Part shown: in pieces, positions 26,109 through 34,355 of the stretch
Numbering within the stretch: position 1 is the first letter of the stretch
How the letters are laid out: every line of letters starts with the position of its first letter
NCBI RefSeq assembly: GCF_021310995.1
Contig: NZ_CP054150.1
Span: forward strand, 2,940,501 to 3,004,500
DNA length: 64,000 nt
Origin: Agrobacterium vaccinii
GTDB lineage: Bacteria > Pseudomonadota > Alphaproteobacteria > Rhizobiales > Rhizobiaceae
Reading direction: 5' to 3'
Notes under the pieces: model-generated
The model's database searches: none
Told to the model about the DNA's origin: nothing
What the model saw: only the letters and a program-made list of their open reading frames with translations
Program-made: the position numbers and the translations under genes

Positions 26109-26930
26109 TCACCTGTTTATAAGAGAGTAGAAACGCACGGCATTGTCCCCAAACACCGCATCATGATCGGCGGCGGGCACGATATCGCGGCAGACATCCA
26201 GCCATTCCTGATAATCGCCCGCTAGCCGTAAAACCGGCCAGTCGCTGCCGAACAACACACGTTCCGGCCCGAAAAGCTCCAATATGGTCTCGGCATAGGG
26301 CCGCACGGCTTGCGGCTTTTGCTCACCGCGTTCGGTCAGCAGACCGGAAAGCTTGCAGTGAAGGTTCGGCAGCGCGGCAAGCTCCGCCATATCGCGTCGC
26401 CAGGCGCTGTAACGGCCCGTCGCGATCAACGGCTTGGCACCGTGGTCGATCACGATGGGTAGGGCTGAATGGCGCTTGGCGAAATTCAGGAGATACGGCA
26501 GGTTGGGCGGTAAAACCAGCGCATCGAAGACCAACCCCAGTTCGACCAATGTATCGACCGCAGGCGTGAGCGCTGGATCATCGATCCATGCGACATCCTC
26601 CATACCTTGCAACATCGGCCTGACGCCCTTGAAACGCGGATGCGCTGCACGGCGTCTTATCTCATCGGGCGCATTGGCTGCCTTCATGTCCACCCAGCCG
26701 ACGACGCCCTTGATGAAGTCGTTATCATCTGCCAGCCCCAGCATGAAATCGGTATCACCGGCGTTTTCCATGGTCTGGACCAGCACGGTACCGTAAATCC
26801 CGGCTTTTTGCAGGAGCGGTATCAGATCATCCGGCAGAAAATCACGGTAGATGGGCTCCAGCGATGGTGGTGGCCAGTCTCCCGCGTGATCTTTCAAAAG
26901 CCAGAAATGCTGATGGGCGTCGATCCGCAT
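26109..26930 (-). CDS. Amidohydrolase-family lactonase, probably L-fuconolactonase
   Basis: The 273-residue protein starts RIDAHQHFWLLK, the metal-binding HxH start of this amidohydrolase branch, and continues with the DDPALTPAV and PIVIDHGAKP segments and the late VLFGSDWPVLRL with the catalytic aspartate. Members hydrolyse sugar lactones such as L-fucono-1,5-lactone or L-rhamnono-lactone. With fucD two genes downstream, L-fuconolactonase is the most likely role. It lies two bases after the aldo/keto reductase stop and three before the dehydrogenase start, so the three genes are tightly linked. Confidence 0.85.
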   Translation of the reverse strand: MRIDAHQHFWLLKDHAGDWPPPSLEPIYRDFLPDDLIPLLQKAGIYGTVLVQTMENAGDTDFMLGLADDNDFIKGVVGWVDMKAANAPDEIRRRAAHPRFKGVRPMLQGMEDVAWIDDPALTPAVDTLVELGLVFDALVLPPNLPYLLNFAKRHSALPIVIDHGAKPLIATGRYSAWRRDMAELAALPNLHCKLSGLLTERGEQKPQAVRPYAETILELFGPERVLFGSDWPVLRLAGDYQEWLDVCRDIVPAADHDAVFGDNAVRFYSLINR

Positions 26931-26932
26931 GA

Positions 26933-27946
26933 TCAGGCCTGAGCCCCCGGCACCGGCACGCCTTCAGCCAGCAGGCCTCGTCGTTCCAGCTCGTGCCAGA
27001 ACTCGACGGGAATATCCTGCTCGAACCACTCGATGTTGGCTGAGAGCTGTTGTGCATTGCGCGCGCCGGATACCACCGTCACCGATGCCGGATGCGCTAA
27101 CGGAAACTGCAAGGCTGCGGCCTGCAAGGACACGCCCAACTCCTCACAAACCTCATGCAAAGCACCGACCTTCGCGATGATATCGGCAGGCGCGTCCGCA
27201 TAATTGAACTTGCGATTGCCAGCCAGAATGCCGGAGTTGAAGGCACCAGCGACGACAATGCCGACGCCGCGTTTCGTGCAATTGTCCATGAAGTCGAGAC
27301 TGCTCTGTTCCAGAAGCGTGTAGCGTCCGGCCAGCATGGCGATGTCGATATCGAAGACCTCCATCGCGTCACGAACGACTTCCCATTCGTTGACGCCAAG
27401 GCCGATGGCTCCGGTAGAGCCTTCGTCGCGCAATCTGGCCAGCGCCTTGAAGCCGCCGCCCTCCGTCAGCTGCTGCCAATAATGCTGATGCTTGTAGCCG
27501 TGCGTGACGGAACCAATGTCATGGATGTAGAGAATATCGGGCTTCAGGATACCGAGTCGCTGCTGGCTGGCCTCGAAGGAGCGCAAAATGCCGTCATGGG
27601 AGTAATCATAGACCGGACGGAAGGGGAGGGGCGCAATATAGGCGTCCTCTTCCGGCCCTACGGTTTCGTCCGGCACCATGACGCGGCCGACCTTGGTGCT
27701 CAGCGTATAGTCCGCCCGCTCATGCTCCGTCACCATCGTGCCAAGCCGCCGCTCGGAGCGGGTGTAACCATAAAACGGTGCGGTATCGAAATAACGTATG
27801 CCGTGCTTCCAGGCCGTGTCAAAGGCACCCTTCGATTCCTCGTAAGGCGTGACGCGATAGAGGTTGCCCATCTGGGCACAGCCGAGACCGATCAGGGTTA
27901 CATCGACGTCGCGACGGGGCAATTTGCGTTTATCGGAGACTTTCAT
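26933..27946 (-). CDS. Aldo/keto reductase, probably L-fucose (D-threo-aldose) 1-dehydrogenase
   Basis: The protein of 337 residues is an aldo/keto reductase of the bacterial fucose/galactose dehydrogenase type. It has GLGCAQMGNLYR, the active-site tyrosine region FDTAPFYGYTRSERRLG, the lysine in LSTKVGR and the histidine in YIHDIGSVTHGY. L-fucose dehydrogenase oxidises the sugar to the lactone and would start the pathway completed by the lactonase and FucD. The start at 27946 (MKVSDKRKLP) is chosen because upstream in-frame codons have no family similarity and approach the palindromic repeat. Confidence 0.85.
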   Translation of the reverse strand: MKVSDKRKLPRRDVDVTLIGLGCAQMGNLYRVTPYEESKGAFDTAWKHGIRYFDTAPFYGYTRSERRLGTMVTEHERADYTLSTKVGRVMVPDETVGPEEDAYIAPLPFRPVYDYSHDGILRSFEASQQRLGILKPDILYIHDIGSVTHGYKHQHYWQQLTEGGGFKALARLRDEGSTGAIGLGVNEWEVVRDAMEVFDIDIAMLAGRYTLLEQSSLDFMDNCTKRGVGIVVAGAFNSGILAGNRKFNYADAPADIIAKVGALHEVCEELGVSLQAAALQFPLAHPASVTVVSGARNAQQLSANIEWFEQDIPVEFWHELERRGLLAEGVPVPGAQA

Positions 27947-28031
27947 GGCGCAGGCTTTCTCAAATTCACATCTCTCAAGGTCAACGCAGCATCCCCCGTT
28001 CAAATTGGTGGAACGGTCGCTTTCCCCTATT

Positions 28032-28118
28032 CGTCATCCTCGGGCTTGTCCCGAGGATCCAACCACGTTGAACAAAATGCAACGGTGGTAGATGCTCGGG
28101 ACAAGCCCGAGCATGACG
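28032..28118. repeat. Palindromic repeat inside the sugar operon
   Basis: The arm CGTCATCCTCGGGCTTGTCC at 28032-28051 continues to 28059 and is matched inverted at 28091-28118 with two mismatches. It lies between the binding-protein gene and the aldo/keto reductase gene of the same operon, where the hairpin could stabilise the upstream mRNA or reduce read-through. It is related to the element at 23655-23741. Confidence 0.7.
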
Positions 28119-28127
28119 ACGGAAGCG

Positions 28128-29069
28128 TTAGTACAGAACGTTCTTGGCTTCCGGCTTGTCGATATTGTCCTTGGTCACGACAACGACGCCTGTATCGACG
28201 AACTTCTCGACCTTTTCCTTGGCGATCAACTTCGAAACCGTCTGAACGCCAAGCTCGCCCATCTGGTAGGAACCCTGAACGACGATACCGGCCAGCGTGC
28301 CATCCTTGACGAAGCCCTGAAGGTCCTGATTACCATCGAAGCCGATGGCGACGACCTTGCCTGCCTTGCCGGATTGCGCCAATGCGCGGCCAACGCCGAT
28401 GGCTGTCGGCTCATTCGCGCCAAAAATGCCCTTCAGATCGGAATTGGCAGCGAGAACGTCGGTCGTCTGGTTCAACGCGGTCGCCATCTGCGACTGCGAG
28501 TAATAGGGGCCGACGATCTGAAGCTTGGAATTGGCCTTGATGTAATCGGTGAAACCACCGACGCGGCCAATTTCAGAACCGGCGCCCGCAACGTAGGACA
28601 TCACGGCAATCTTGCCTTCCTTGCCAACCTTGTCGATCAGCGCCTGAGCCGCAAGCTCACCGGCCTTTTTATTGTCGGTTGCGAGGAAGGACTGGTAATA
28701 TTGCTCCGCACCCTTGGCCAGCTGCGAGTCCACGATCACCACGGGAATACGGGCTTCCCATGCCTTCTTGACGGCGGGGACCAGCGCGTCCGGGTCGGAA
28801 GGCGCCAGAACGATGCCTGAGACCTTACGGTTGACGGCGTTTTCTACCATGTTGACCTGATCGGCGATGGCCGATTCCGAGGCAGGACCCTGGAAGGTCA
28901 TGGTGTTGCCGGTCGAAGTCTTGATAGCCGCATCAGCGCCCTTCTGCACGTTCTGCCAGAAGGTCGAATTGACGGTCTTGACGATCACGGCGATTTCACC
29001 GGCCTGAACCGTGGATACGCTCCACAAGGCGATGACCGAGGTTAAAAGAACAGTGGTCAGTTTCTTCAT
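28128..29069 (-). CDS. Sugar ABC transporter substrate-binding protein (RbsB type)
   Basis: The 313-residue periplasmic protein has a clear signal peptide (MKKLTTVLLTSVIALWSVSTVQA, cleavage near residue 23, shown in part). The mature part has the ribose-binding-protein fold with VIVKTVNSTFWQNVQKGAD near its start and GFDGNQDLQGFVKDGTLAGIVVQ in the C-terminal half. A GGAGGA site lies before the ATG at 29069. It probably brings the substrate, an L-fucose-like sugar judging by the downstream genes, to the permease and ATPase encoded upstream. Confidence 0.93.
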   Translation of the reverse strand: MKKLTTVLLTSVIALWSVSTVQAGEIAVIVKTVNSTFWQNVQKGADAAIKTSTGNTMTFQGPASESAIADQVNMVENAVNRKVSGIVLAPSDPDALVPAVKKAWEARIPVVIVDSQLAKGAEQYYQSFLATDNKKAGELAAQALIDKVGKEGKIAVMSYVAGAGSEIGRVGGFTDYIKANSKLQIVGPYYSQSQMATALNQTTDVLAANSDLKGIFGANEPTAIGVGRALAQSGKAGKVVAIGFDGNQDLQGFVKDGTLAGIVVQGSYQMGELGVQTVSKLIAKEKVEKFVDTGVVVVTKDNIDKPEAKNVLY

Positions 29070-29165
29070 GTTGTCCTCCATTAGTCCGGCCAAGCGATAT
29101 CTCCTCGTCGTCTCGCCGGTATCCCGCGGAAAGGGTCCGCACCCCATGTGAACCTGTTTGTTCGA

Positions 29166-30188
29166 TCAGCGGCGGTTGCGCAGCTGGTCGATCCACACCG
29201 TGCCCAGAATGACCAGACCGATGATGATTTGCTGGGTAAAGGCAGACACGCCGTTCATGTTGAGACCGTTGCGCAAAATGCCGATGACGAATGCGCCAAT
29301 CGCGGTGCCGGAGATCGTGCCGACACCACCGATCAGCGACGTGCCGCCGATCACCGCACTGGCAATCGCATCCAGCTCATACATGACGCCTTCATTCGGC
29401 TGCGCCGTGACCAGTCGCGACATCAGCACGCAGCCGGTCAGCCCAGCCAATGTGCCGGACAGGATATAGGTGAAATTGGTGACTCTGGAGACGTTGACCC
29501 CGGAAAGACGGGCGGCTTCAGCATTGGAGCCCACCGCGTAGATATGCCGCCCAAGAACGGAACGGTTCAGCATGAAGGACACGGCAATCGCGATCACGAT
29601 CATCAGAATGACCGGGTAAGGGATGCCCGGAAAAACGACATTGGGGAAACCATCATCGCCGATGGTCACGATGCGGAACAAGGCGCCATTGCCAAGCTCG
29701 CCGAAGGATTCCCCAAGGCCCGATACGGCGCGGGCGCCGGTGATCTGCAAGGCAACGCCGCGGGCAATCAGCATCATGCCAAGGGTGGCGATGAAGGGCG
29801 GAAGCCGGAAGCGCGTGACCAGCAATCCGTTGATGAGGCCGCACAGCGAGCCGGTCAGAATGCCGAAGAACATGCCCACCGGCACCGGCATGCCAAGCTC
29901 TTTTACGGCGAGTGCCGCGACCACGCCAGCCAATGCCAGGACGGAACCGACCGAAAGATCGATACCGCCGGTTATGATGACGCAGGTCGCACCGATGCCC
30001 AAAAGCGCAATCGAGGTCACCTGAAGCGCAATCGTCATGGCATTGTTGACGGTGAAAAATGCACTGCTGGTGGCCGAAAACACCATGGTCAGCACGACGA
30101 GACTGCCGAGTGCTGCGAATTTCTGGATGATGTCCTTCTGCCGGTCGCTGAAGGCGAAGCTCTTGGGTGGCGGTGCACTATCTGACAT
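29166..30188 (-). CDS. Sugar ABC transporter permease (RbsC type)
   Basis: The 340-residue inner-membrane protein has about eight to ten hydrophobic segments and the RbsC family signatures GGIDLSVGSVLALAGVVAA, INGLLVTRFRLPPFIATLGMM and the late IGGTSLIGGVGTISGTAIGAFVIG. It forms the channel of the transporter. Its start overlaps the end of the ATPase gene by 11 bases, indicating coupled translation. The in-frame extension upstream lies within the ATPase gene and is not counted. Confidence 0.94.
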   Translation of the reverse strand: MSDSAPPPKSFAFSDRQKDIIQKFAALGSLVVLTMVFSATSSAFFTVNNAMTIALQVTSIALLGIGATCVIITGGIDLSVGSVLALAGVVAALAVKELGMPVPVGMFFGILTGSLCGLINGLLVTRFRLPPFIATLGMMLIARGVALQITGARAVSGLGESFGELGNGALFRIVTIGDDGFPNVVFPGIPYPVILMIVIAIAVSFMLNRSVLGRHIYAVGSNAEAARLSGVNVSRVTNFTYILSGTLAGLTGCVLMSRLVTAQPNEGVMYELDAIASAVIGGTSLIGGVGTISGTAIGAFVIGILRNGLNMNGVSAFTQQIIIGLVILGTVWIDQLRNRR

Positions 30189-31752
30189 GTCTATCCCCAC
30201 TGCTATAGCCGGAGGCATAGCGCATGATTTCTTCCTGGGTGGTCTTGGCCGTCTCGACGATGCCGGTAATCGTGCCCTCATGGAACACGGCGATGCGGTC
30301 CGTTAGGCCCAGAACTTCCGGCAGTTCCGAACTGATGAGAATGACGCCGATGCCCTTTGCCGCAAGCTCGTCCATAATCTTGTAGATCGCAAACTTTGCG
30401 CCGACATCGATGCCGCGCGTCGGCTCGTCGAAGAACAACACGCGCGACTGCCGAAACAGCCACTTTCCGATGATGATCTTCTGCTGGTTGCCGCCGGACA
30501 GAAGCCGAACGGTCTGCTTGATGGACGGCGTGCGGACGTTCAAAAGATCGACATAGCGGCGCGCCACGTCGTCATGCTTCTTGAAATCGATCAGGCCGAA
30601 ACGGTTGGACACCGCATCCATATTCGCAAGGGACGTATTGGCCGCCACCGACATCTTGATCGCGAGGCCATCGCTTTTGCGATCCTCGGACAGATAGGCG
30701 ATGCCTTCGGCAATGGCATCCTGGGGTGACTTTATCGATAGTTCTCGGCCCTCGAACGTGATCGTCCCGGCATCGAAAGCGTCAGCCCCGAAGATGGCGC
30801 GCGCCACTTCCGTGCGGCCTGCGCCCATGAGCCCGGCAAAGCCGAGTATTTCACCGCGCCGCAGTTCGAAGCTCACATCGTGAAACACGCCGGTCCGCGT
30901 CAGCCCCTTGACCGAAAATATCACCTCATCGGTCGGCTTCGATGTTCTCTCGGGAAACTTGTCTTCCAGCGAACGACCGACCATTCGGGTCACGATGTCG
31001 TCCACGGTAACATCGGCGAAGTCATCGGTGGAAATATAGCGCCCGTCGCGCAACACCGTCACGCGATCCACGATCTCGGCCATTTCATCAAGCCGGTGCG
31101 AGATATAGACAATGCCGACACCCGACGCTTTGAGATCGCGGATGACCTTGAACAGAAGACGCGTCTCCTGCTCCGTCAGCGAAGACGTAGGCTCGTCCAT
31201 GATAAGAACTTCCGCATCGAGCGAAAGCGCCTTGGCGATTTCCACCATCTGACATTGCGCCACGGATAGCCCGCGCACCAGTTGATCCGGGTTGAGATCG
31301 ACACCGAGACGGTCGAGGCAGCGCTTTGCATTGCTGCGCAAGGTCTTGCGATCGACGAGAAAGCCCTTTCGCGGCTCGCGCGCCAGATAAATGTTCTCGG
31401 CCACGCTGAGATGCGGCACGAGGTTGAGTTCCTGATGGATGATAGCAATACCGGCAGCTTCGGATTCGAGCGGCGAAGCGTATTGAACGGTTCGGCCCTT
31501 GTGCAGGATGGTGCCGCTGGTTGGCTGATAGACGCCGCTGACGATTTTCATCAGCGTGGACTTGCCCGCGCCATTCTCACCGCAGACGGCGTGAACTTCG
31601 CCGGAACGCAGATCGAATTGCACATCGCTCAGCGCTTTGACGCCGGGAAATTCCTTGCTAATGTGGTCGAGGCGCAGCAAAATGCGACCATGCACGCGTG
31701 CCGTTTCACCGGCTGCGGCGGCATTCTCAACAGTCGATGCGCCCTTCGACAT
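30178..31752 (-). CDS. Sugar ABC transporter ATP-binding protein (RbsA/MglA type)
   Basis: The 524-residue protein has two ABC domains. The first carries the Walker A motif GENGAGKSTLMK and the signature-like LSVAQCQMVEIAKAL with the Walker B stretch LIMDEPTSSL. The second has the family's degenerate P-loop GLMGAGRTEVARA and a good signature LSGGNQQKIIIGKWL with FFDEPTRGID. It powers import together with the permease and binding protein and is the first gene of the operon. The start at 31752 has a possible promoter about 55 bases upstream. Confidence 0.95.
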   Translation of the reverse strand: MSKGASTVENAAAAGETARVHGRILLRLDHISKEFPGVKALSDVQFDLRSGEVHAVCGENGAGKSTLMKIVSGVYQPTSGTILHKGRTVQYASPLESEAAGIAIIHQELNLVPHLSVAENIYLAREPRKGFLVDRKTLRSNAKRCLDRLGVDLNPDQLVRGLSVAQCQMVEIAKALSLDAEVLIMDEPTSSLTEQETRLLFKVIRDLKASGVGIVYISHRLDEMAEIVDRVTVLRDGRYISTDDFADVTVDDIVTRMVGRSLEDKFPERTSKPTDEVIFSVKGLTRTGVFHDVSFELRRGEILGFAGLMGAGRTEVARAIFGADAFDAGTITFEGRELSIKSPQDAIAEGIAYLSEDRKSDGLAIKMSVAANTSLANMDAVSNRFGLIDFKKHDDVARRYVDLLNVRTPSIKQTVRLLSGGNQQKIIIGKWLFRQSRVLFFDEPTRGIDVGAKFAIYKIMDELAAKGIGVILISSELPEVLGLTDRIAVFHEGTITGIVETAKTTQEEIMRYASGYSSGDRHVR

Positions 31753-31806
31753 CTCGTTCCTCCCGGTAGCGCCCTGACTCCACTCAAGGTGCTGCGATGG
31801 GCGGAA

Positions 31807-31835
31807 TGGTTAGGCCGCATTTTTTCTATGGTCAA
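31807..31835 (-). promoter_or_regulatory. Candidate promoter of the sugar transport/catabolism operon
   Basis: On the minus strand TTGACC (31830-31835) and TAACCA (31807-31812) are 17 bases apart, about 55 bases before the ATPase ATG. The -10 match is weak. The rest of the 256-base divergent spacer is AT-rich and contains TGAT-N6-ATCA near 31870, a possible operator for the GntR-type regulator. Confidence 0.35.
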
Positions 31836-32008
31836 GCCAATTGTCCGATGAGAGATGAAAAAGAGATTGATGATATACAGATCAGTAATCGGGAAATGTG
31901 ATATTATCATTAAATTTCAATTTAATAAACAATATCTTGCTTCATGCTCACGATGTCGATACGGTAAGGCCAAAGTTACGAAGCACCGAACGCCGTCAGA
32001 AAAATCGC

Positions 32009-32701
32009 ATGAATGGTCAGGCCAAAAACATCGAACCGCGCAGATTGTATCAGCAGATCGCAGACCAGATCCGCGAGCTGATCGAGAATGGCGAGTTTCA
32101 AGCGGGCGCGCGCCTGCCTGCCGAGCGTGAACTGGCGCAAAAGCTGGGCGTGTCACGGCCGTCCTTGCGCGAGGCCCTGATCGCGCTCGAAATCGATGGT
32201 AGCGTGGAAATCCGCATGGGATCGGGCGTCTATGTGTCTGCCGAGCCCGTCCAGTCGCAAGGTCGTACGAAGTCTTTGGGAGAAAGCCCTTCGGAGCTGA
32301 TGCAGGCGCGTGCGGCGCTTGAGGGGAGCACAGTGCTGCTGGCAACCAGCCGCATCGATGCGCAGGCTCTCGAAACGCTGCGCGCAACGCTTGATGCGAT
32401 GCGCATCGAGATCGACGCCGGGCGCAAGCCGCTGGACCAGGACCGTCAGTTCCATGTTCTTATTGCCGAGCAATCGGGTAACAGCGTGCTAGCCCGTCTG
32501 GTCGGAGACCTTTTCGATGAGCGACACAGCCCAATTTCGGCGCAGTTTCGCGTAAAATTCGAAGACCGCGACACCTGGGTTTACGCCTTGCAGGAGCATG
32601 AGGCCATTTTGGCCGCACTGGAGGCAAAGGACTCATTGCTGGCGCAAGCCACGATGCACAGCCATCTGGACAGCTCCAGACGGCGATGGGTCGAGAACTG
32701 A
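32009..32701 (+). CDS. GntR-family transcriptional regulator, FadR/FCD subfamily
   Basis: The protein of 230 residues has an N-terminal winged helix-turn-helix (RRLYQQIADQIRELIENGEF, then LPAERELAQKLGVSRPSLREAL and GSGVYV) and a C-terminal all-helical FCD domain with metal-type residues in DQDRQFHVLIAEQSGN and HEAILAALEAKD. Such proteins are usually repressors that sense organic or sugar acids. Lying between the transporter operon and the UxaA-family gene, it probably controls both and responds to a pathway intermediate. The start at 32009 precedes the DNA-binding domain; an earlier in-frame start is unlikely. Confidence 0.9.
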   Translation: MNGQAKNIEPRRLYQQIADQIRELIENGEFQAGARLPAERELAQKLGVSRPSLREALIALEIDGSVEIRMGSGVYVSAEPVQSQGRTKSLGESPSELMQARAALEGSTVLLATSRIDAQALETLRATLDAMRIEIDAGRKPLDQDRQFHVLIAEQSGNSVLARLVGDLFDERHSPISAQFRVKFEDRDTWVYALQEHEAILAALEAKDSLLAQATMHSHLDSSRRRWVEN

Positions 32702-32735
32702 TCTCGACAAAAGACAATCGCGAGGAGGAGACCGC

Positions 32736-34268
32736 GTGACAGACAATAGCGAAGCCACCATTCAGCTGAACGCGCGTGACAACGTCGCCGTCGCGCGGCG
32801 ATCCATCCAGCCCGGAGGTGCCACCGGTCGCGGCGACCTCAAGGCCGTGGAACTGATCGGGCGTGGGCACAAGGTCGCTCTCAGCACCATCAGAATCGGT
32901 GATGAGGTGCTGAAATACGGGCAGGTCATCGGCGTCGCCACGCAGGATATCGAGCCTGGTCGCCATGTTCACCTGCATAACCTCGCCATGGTACCATCGG
33001 AACATTCCCATCAGTTCAGCGTGGATATCGAAGAAAAGGGCATGTTGCCGCTCAGCGAGCGACGCACCTTCATGGGCTTTGATCGCGGAGTTGGCGGCGT
33101 CGGCACGCGCAACTACATCGGCGTCATCGCATCCGTAAACTGTTCCGCCACGGTCTCACGCTACATCGCGGATTACTTCAATAAGCAGGGTGGTCTCGAG
33201 GGCTTCGACAACGTCGATGGCGTCGTCGCGCTGACCCACGGCACCGGCTGCGCGCTGAACACCAAGTCCGAAGGCTATCGCCTGTTGATACGGACGATCC
33301 AGGGCTATGCCCGCCATCCCAATTTCGGAGGTATTCTTCTGATCGGGCTGGGCTGCGAAACCAACCAGATCGCGCCCATTCTCGAACATTACAGGATGGA
33401 AGAGGGCGAGCGTCTGCGCACCATGACGATCCAGCAGCACGGCGGCACGCGCAAGACGATCGAAGCGGCGATCGCCAACATCAAGGAGATGTTGCCAGGC
33501 GTGAATGCCGCAATAAGAACAGAGCAACCGCTATCGGCGCTGAAAGTAGCCTTGGAATGCGGTGGGTCGGACGGCTATTCCGGCATCTCGGCCAATCCTG
33601 CGCTGGGCTATGCGTCGGACCTTATCGTGCGCAACGGCGGGACGACGGTTCTTTCGGAAACGCCTGAAATATACGGCGCCGAACATCTGTTGACGCGCAG
33701 AGCCGTGACGCCTGCGGTGGCGGAAAAACTATTGCAACGCATCGACTGGTGGCGGGATTACACGGCCCGCAACGGTGATGAGCTGAATAACAATCCGTCC
33801 CACGGCAACAAGCTGGGCGGCCTCACGACCATCCTCGAAAAATCACTCGGTGCTGTCGCCAAGGGCGGATCAATGCCGTTGAAAGCCGTCTATGAGTTCG
33901 CTGAAACCGTAACAGAACCCGGTTTGGTGTTCATGGACACACCCGGCTACGACCCGGTTGCTGTCACGGGGCAGGTGGCAGGTGGCTGCAACGTTATCTG
34001 TTTCACCACAGGGCGAGGCTCGGTCTCCGGCTTCAAGCCATCTCCCTGCATCAAGATTGCCACGAATTCCGAAATGTACGAACACATGAAAGAGGACATG
34101 GACATCAACTGCGGCGAGATCGTCACCGGTAACGAGACCATCGAAGAATCCGGCGAACGGATTTTCGAGCACATCATCGCTGTTGCCTCGGGCGACAAGA
34201 CGGTCAGTGAAATCTACGACTACGGCGACAACGAGTTCGTGCCGTGGCAGGTCGGCGCTGTGACGTGA
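32736..34268 (+). CDS. UxaA-family dehydratase (altronate/galactarate dehydratase type)
   Basis: The 510-residue protein has an N-terminal SAF-like domain (ALSTIRIGDEVLKYGQVIGVAT and GRHVHLHNLAM) and the catalytic part of altronate/galactarate dehydratases: GFDRGVGGVGTRNYIGVIAS, THGTGCALN, GLGCETNQI, LECGGSDGYSGISANPALG and TGRGSVSGFKPSPCIKI. These iron-dependent enzymes dehydrate sugar acids. It begins with GTG at 32736, set by an AGGAGGAG site. It directly follows the regulator, so it probably handles a sugar acid brought in by the adjacent transporter; which one is unknown, because FucD already covers L-fuconate. Confidence 0.87.
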   Translation: MTDNSEATIQLNARDNVAVARRSIQPGGATGRGDLKAVELIGRGHKVALSTIRIGDEVLKYGQVIGVATQDIEPGRHVHLHNLAMVPSEHSHQFSVDIEEKGMLPLSERRTFMGFDRGVGGVGTRNYIGVIASVNCSATVSRYIADYFNKQGGLEGFDNVDGVVALTHGTGCALNTKSEGYRLLIRTIQGYARHPNFGGILLIGLGCETNQIAPILEHYRMEEGERLRTMTIQQHGGTRKTIEAAIANIKEMLPGVNAAIRTEQPLSALKVALECGGSDGYSGISANPALGYASDLIVRNGGTTVLSETPEIYGAEHLLTRRAVTPAVAEKLLQRIDWWRDYTARNGDELNNNPSHGNKLGGLTTILEKSLGAVAKGGSMPLKAVYEFAETVTEPGLVFMDTPGYDPVAVTGQVAGGCNVICFTTGRGSVSGFKPSPCIKIATNSEMYEHMKEDMDINCGEIVTGNETIEESGERIFEHIIAVASGDKTVSEIYDYGDNEFVPWQVGAVT

Positions 34269-34273
34269 TGGTC

Positions 34274-34289
34274 TGTCTCACGTGAAACA
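34274..34289. other. parS-like site (15 of 16 bases)
   Basis: TGTCTCACGTGAAACA differs from the chromosomal parS consensus TGTTTCACGTGAAACA at one position. It lies just after the UxaA-family gene, about 15 kb from the candidate origin. It should bind ParB, perhaps more weakly than a perfect site. Confidence 0.7.
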
Positions 34290-34310
34290 CCGGGCGCACG
34301 CCGGGTGTTC

Positions 34311-34350
34311 AAAAAGGGGTGGCGTGCCGTTTCCGGCTTCGCCACCCTTA
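34311..34350 (-). terminator. Rho-independent terminator of purH
   Basis: On the minus strand a GC-rich stem formed by 34340-34349 and 34315-34324 (GGGTGGCG / CGCCACCC) is followed by a run of T residues (CCCCTTTTTG). It starts a few bases after the purH stop codon. Confidence 0.75.
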
Positions 34351-34355
34351 TTTCA

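Noticed and set aside
25185..26225. 346-codon open frame on the plus strand
   Set aside because: It is antisense to the zinc dehydrogenase gene, which has full zinc and NAD motifs.
29148..30185. 345-codon open frame on the plus strand
   Set aside because: It is antisense to the RbsC-type permease and is rich in charged, low-complexity residues.
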